Shown here: positions 3,770-6,618 of the stretch, one piece after another
How the letters are laid out: each line of letters starts with the position of its first letter
How positions within the stretch are numbered: position 1 is the first letter of the stretch
Source: an uncultured Porphyromonadaceae bacterium
Lineage (GTDB): Bacteria > Bacteroidota > Bacteroidia > Bacteroidales > Muribaculaceae
Direction of reading: 5' to 3'
NCBI GenBank assembly: GCA_947178685.1
Contig: CAMWZE010000086.1
Location: 1-6,618, forward strand
Length of the DNA stretch: 6,618 nt
The notes under the pieces: generated by a model
The model's database searches: none
Told to the model about the DNA's origin: nothing
Seen by the model: only the letters and a program-made list of their open reading frames with translations
Program-made: the position numbers and the translations under genes

Positions 3770-6487
3770 ATGAAAAAAATCTTTGGAACAGCATTGCTCC
3801 TATCACTTTTTTCCGGAGCTGCATTCGCTTGGGATACTCCGACAATGGGATGGAGCTCATGGAATTCTTTCGGACATCGAATAAATGAGGAGATAATCCG
3901 GTCTCAGGCAGATGCTATGGCCAAAACGGGATTGAAAGATGCCGGTTATCTTTATGTGAACCTTGATGATGGAGCTTGGTGTGGACGAGAAGATGACGGT
4001 AAACTCAGGATTCATCCCACCCGCTTCCCAAACGGGCTTAAAGGTCTTGTAGATTACATTCATTCCTTAGGACTAAAGGCCGGCACATATTCTGATGCCG
4101 GACATGACACTTGCGCTTCTTTCTGGGGCGGAGACAAAGATGGTGTAGGCACCGGACTGTATGAACATGATTTGGAAGATGCTCAGTTTATGTTCAACGA
4201 ACTTGGCTTCGATTTTATAAAAGTAGACTTTTGTGGAGGTGACGGTTCGCAAAACTCAGAACATCTTGATCTTGATGAAAGGGAACGATATACGGCAATT
4301 TCAGAAGCGATTAAGGCTACCGGACGAGACGATATACGATATAATGTGTGTCGATGGGCATATCCCGGAACCTGGGTAGAGGATGTAGCTGCTTCATGGA
4401 GAATGTCGCAGGATATATATGACGGTTGGGAATCGGTAAAGGATATAATCCATCAGAATCTCTATCTTTCAGCATATGCCACTAAAGGGCGATTCAATGA
4501 TATGGATATGCTTGAAGTAGGACGCAGCATGAGTGCCGAGGAAGATAAGACTCATTTCGGAATGTGGTGTATGATGAGCTCCCCGCTTCTTATCGGATGT
4601 GACTTACGCTCGATAAATGAGTCTACACTTGATCTTCTGACTAATATGGATCTGGTGGCTATCAATCAGGATCCGCTCGCATTGCAGGCACAGGTAGTGA
4701 AAAGGGAGAACGGAGGATATGTGCTTGTTAAAGACTTGGAGAAACTCCATTCTGTAATAAGAGCTGTGGCTTTCTATAATCCCACAGATGTAGCATTGCC
4801 TATGAATGTATCTATGAAGGATCTTGATCTTGATGGAAAAGTGAGGGTGAGAGATATGTATGAAAGAAAAGATATAGGAGAATGTGAAGGATCTTTAAAT
4901 GTCAATGTTCCTCCGCATGCCACACGTATCTACCGTTTGGAAGCTGACAGACGTCTGGAGAAGCAGGTATATGAAGGAGAAACCGGACGTATCTCTGCCT
5001 ATCAGGAGCTTGATAATAATCAAGTGGTGAAATCGGGTATATATGAGGAGATGGATGTATGTTCAGGTGGTGCCAAAGTTTCTTGGCTTGGTATGCGAGC
5101 CGATAATTCGTTGTCATGGCAAGATGTTTGGTCGGAGGAAGGAGGTGATTATGAAATGACACTATATTTCATAACCGGAGCAGACCGACAATTTAGAATT
5201 GACGTGAATGGTAAGACATTAGATGAGTTGACTGTTAACTCAGGAGGCTGGGATGTCGTGGGTAATGTGACACTTACAGTGGGTTTGCAAAAGGGAAACA
5301 ATATAATTACATTATCTAATGATTCCGATTGGATGCCTGATATTGATTGCATGACACTTGTGAAGGCCGGAGATTTGAGTTTATTGCGCCATCGTCATAA
5401 GAGTGCACTTGATGGTCTATTGACCAAAGACTTATCATCACTTCCGGAAAAGCTTGAGAATTATTACAAGGAACAGATAACATTGCAATCGGTGGTAGAC
5501 GAGAGTCGCGAAGGTTTTGAAGCCTCTATAAGAGCGCTTTCTGCTCTTGAATCGGATATAGCCAAAGCTGTAGATTTTTATGCATCATATAGCCGAATAT
5601 ATCAGATTGCTAATGAAAATGTGTCTGCTTCGATCCCGTCTGGTTCTCTGAATGAGTTTATTTCAATTTTGGATTCGGTGGAAGCAGAGATGCAATCAAC
5701 GATTAATCCGTTAGATTATATAGATGGACGTGATAGAATCGAGCAGGAAATGAAAGCATATTTCTCTGCAGATGATTCAGATGTGAAAGACGGAGAGAGC
5801 TGGGATATGAGTTGTATGATAGAGAATCCTTGTTTTGACACAGACAACCATGGATGGCAGGAAGAACCGGTATGGGGTAATCATGTTGCGGAGTTTTGGA
5901 ACAGGAGTTTTTCTACAACCCAGACAGTGACTGGATTACCGGCCGGTATCTACAAAGTGGGAGTTCAGGCACTTTATCGTGTGGGGGTGAACGATGGAGG
6001 AGTCCGTTACAGGACAGGATTAGAGAAAATTCCGGCTGTTTTTATCGCTAATGATGTAGAAGCTCCAATAATATCTCTTTACAAACATAAACTTTCAGAT
6101 AATCCGGAACTGGAGGAAAGTTTATCCGGCACACATGTGAAAAATGGGTACGTCAACTCAATGTATGGTGCGGAACAAGCATTTCAAACAGATTTATATA
6201 AAAATGAAATGTTGGTGCACATTACAGACGGTGTATTGCGTCTCGGTCTGAATTGTGATGTTGCTAAGGGTGACTGTTGGTGTTGTTTTGATAATTACAC
6301 ACTTCGATATCATGGCAAATCAGAAACGTCGTTAGATGGGATTGAAGCTAATTTTGACGGCACGTACACAGTATTTATGTTAAGTGGAATAGCTGTTGGG
6401 GAGAAATTAAGTAAGATGGATATAGCAAATCTTCCGTGTGGATTATATATTGTGAATGGACATAAAGTGTTGTTGCATTCTAAATAA
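3770..6487 (+). CDS. Secreted multidomain GH27-family glycosidase (putative alpha-galactosidase)
   Basis: The 905-residue protein has a signal peptide (MKKIFGTALLLSLFSGAAFA, cut after A20) and then a GH27 barrel (about 21-300): GWSSWN (27-32), LDDGAW (65-70), nucleophile D153 in IKVDFC, acid/base D215 in WRMSQDI, and NDMDML (243-248). These align with D170 and D231 of human alpha-galactosidase A. A C-terminal beta-sandwich follows (about 305-390). A CBM35-like module (about 398-532) ends GNNIITLSNDSDWMPDIDCM. Next come a helical spacer (about 537-665), a second beta-rich lectin-like module (about 676-848) starting at IENPCFDTDNHGW, and a tail (about 854-905) ending LPCGLYIVNGHKV, like type IX sorting domains. 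It probably releases terminal alpha-galactose or a related sugar outside the cytoplasm or at the cell surface. The C194-R-W replaces the C-E-W usual in alpha-galactosidases, so beta-L-arabinopyranoside or another substrate is possible. There is no Shine-Dalgarno site; the ATG begins the signal peptide. It is monocistronic in this window. Confidence 0.92.
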   Translation: MKKIFGTALLLSLFSGAAFAWDTPTMGWSSWNSFGHRINEEIIRSQADAMAKTGLKDAGYLYVNLDDGAWCGREDDGKLRIHPTRFPNGLKGLVDYIHSLGLKAGTYSDAGHDTCASFWGGDKDGVGTGLYEHDLEDAQFMFNELGFDFIKVDFCGGDGSQNSEHLDLDERERYTAISEAIKATGRDDIRYNVCRWAYPGTWVEDVAASWRMSQDIYDGWESVKDIIHQNLYLSAYATKGRFNDMDMLEVGRSMSAEEDKTHFGMWCMMSSPLLIGCDLRSINESTLDLLTNMDLVAINQDPLALQAQVVKRENGGYVLVKDLEKLHSVIRAVAFYNPTDVALPMNVSMKDLDLDGKVRVRDMYERKDIGECEGSLNVNVPPHATRIYRLEADRRLEKQVYEGETGRISAYQELDNNQVVKSGIYEEMDVCSGGAKVSWLGMRADNSLSWQDVWSEEGGDYEMTLYFITGADRQFRIDVNGKTLDELTVNSGGWDVVGNVTLTVGLQKGNNIITLSNDSDWMPDIDCMTLVKAGDLSLLRHRHKSALDGLLTKDLSSLPEKLENYYKEQITLQSVVDESREGFEASIRALSALESDIAKAVDFYASYSRIYQIANENVSASIPSGSLNEFISILDSVEAEMQSTINPLDYIDGRDRIEQEMKAYFSADDSDVKDGESWDMSCMIENPCFDTDNHGWQEEPVWGNHVAEFWNRSFSTTQTVTGLPAGIYKVGVQALYRVGVNDGGVRYRTGLEKIPAVFIANDVEAPIISLYKHKLSDNPELEESLSGTHVKNGYVNSMYGAEQAFQTDLYKNEMLVHITDGVLRLGLNCDVAKGDCWCCFDNYTLRYHGKSETSLDGIEANFDGTYTVFMLSGIAVGEKLSKMDIANLPCGLYIVNGHKVLLHSK

Positions 6488-6523
6488 ATCAGATTTGCTA
6501 AAACATAAATGATAATCCGGTCT

Positions 6524-6560
6524 AAAAAGGATCATATCGCAGGATATGGTCCTTTTTTTT
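6524..6560 (+). terminator. Intrinsic terminator of the GH27 gene
   Basis: A long stem (6524-6538 with 6543-6557, one T-G pair) closes on a 4-base GCAG loop and runs into eight Ts (6553-6560). It lies 37 bases past the GH27 stop. Because the left arm begins with five As (6524-6528), it could also end minus-strand transcription, though with a shorter T run. Confidence 0.88.
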
Positions 6561-6618
6561 AATTAAGTAATGCCACAAGATTATATATTATAGTTGCCGG
6601 ATGGGATGTTTTCTTTAC
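6559..6618 (-). CDS. Possible 3' end of a minus-strand gene entering from the right edge
   Basis: The minus strand from the right edge is open for 19 codons (ending IIYNLVALLN) with a TAA stop at 6559-6561, immediately before the GH27 terminator. A convergent gene sharing that hairpin as a bidirectional terminator would be a normal arrangement. Nineteen open codons are weak evidence, and no family is recognisable. Confidence 0.2.
   Translation of the reverse strand, partial: VKKTSHPATIIYNLVALLN

Noticed and set aside
3857..5352. Minus-strand frames of 67-86 codons inside the GH27 gene
   Set aside because: They lie antisense to well-conserved catalytic and binding modules and have no independent support.

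Overview
The window looks like a chromosomal stretch from a gut-type Bacteroidales bacterium, possibly a Muribaculaceae/Prevotella-like one. The evidence is promoters of the Bacteroidota type (TTTG, about 20 bp, TAnnTTTG), AT-rich leaders mostly without Shine-Dalgarno sites, a secreted multidomain glycoside hydrolase with a C-terminal tail like type IX secretion sorting domains, and an AAA-like ATPase/PD-(D/E)XK protein of a family abundant in Bacteroidales. The genus assignment is inference.

Layout: (1) Bases 1-91 may be the start of a minus-strand gene for an exported protein that runs off the left edge. (2) Bases 92-651 contain no convincing gene. They do hold a near-ideal minus-strand promoter (382-415) followed by a minus-strand intrinsic terminator (255-294). 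Together these outline a transcript of about 125 nt, either a small RNA or an attenuated leader. (3) Minus-strand genes follow: a SpoIID/LytB-domain protein (652-1821) and, 43 bases upstream of it on the same strand, a complete AAA-ATPase-like/PD-(D/E)XK protein (1865-3421). The ATPase gene has its own promoter, and the pair may be co-transcribed. (4) A divergent intergenic region (3422-3769) carries that minus-strand promoter, overlapping plus-strand promoter candidates and a 14-bp palindrome. (5) A large plus-strand GH27-family glycosidase (3770-6487) has a signal peptide, catalytic barrel, beta-sandwich, two lectin-like modules separated by a helical spacer, and a sorting-like tail. A strong terminator follows at 6524-6560.

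The GH27 enzyme is a self-contained exported glycan-degrading unit; no SusC/SusD pair is visible in the window. The SpoIID-type protein and the ATPase/nuclease-like protein have no established joint function. The least ordinary part is regulatory. The small-RNA promoter and the ATPase promoter match at 29 of 34 positions, and the 8-mer ATTTGTGA recurs four times in the intergenic regions. No CRISPR array, tRNA, rRNA or insertion sequence was seen.
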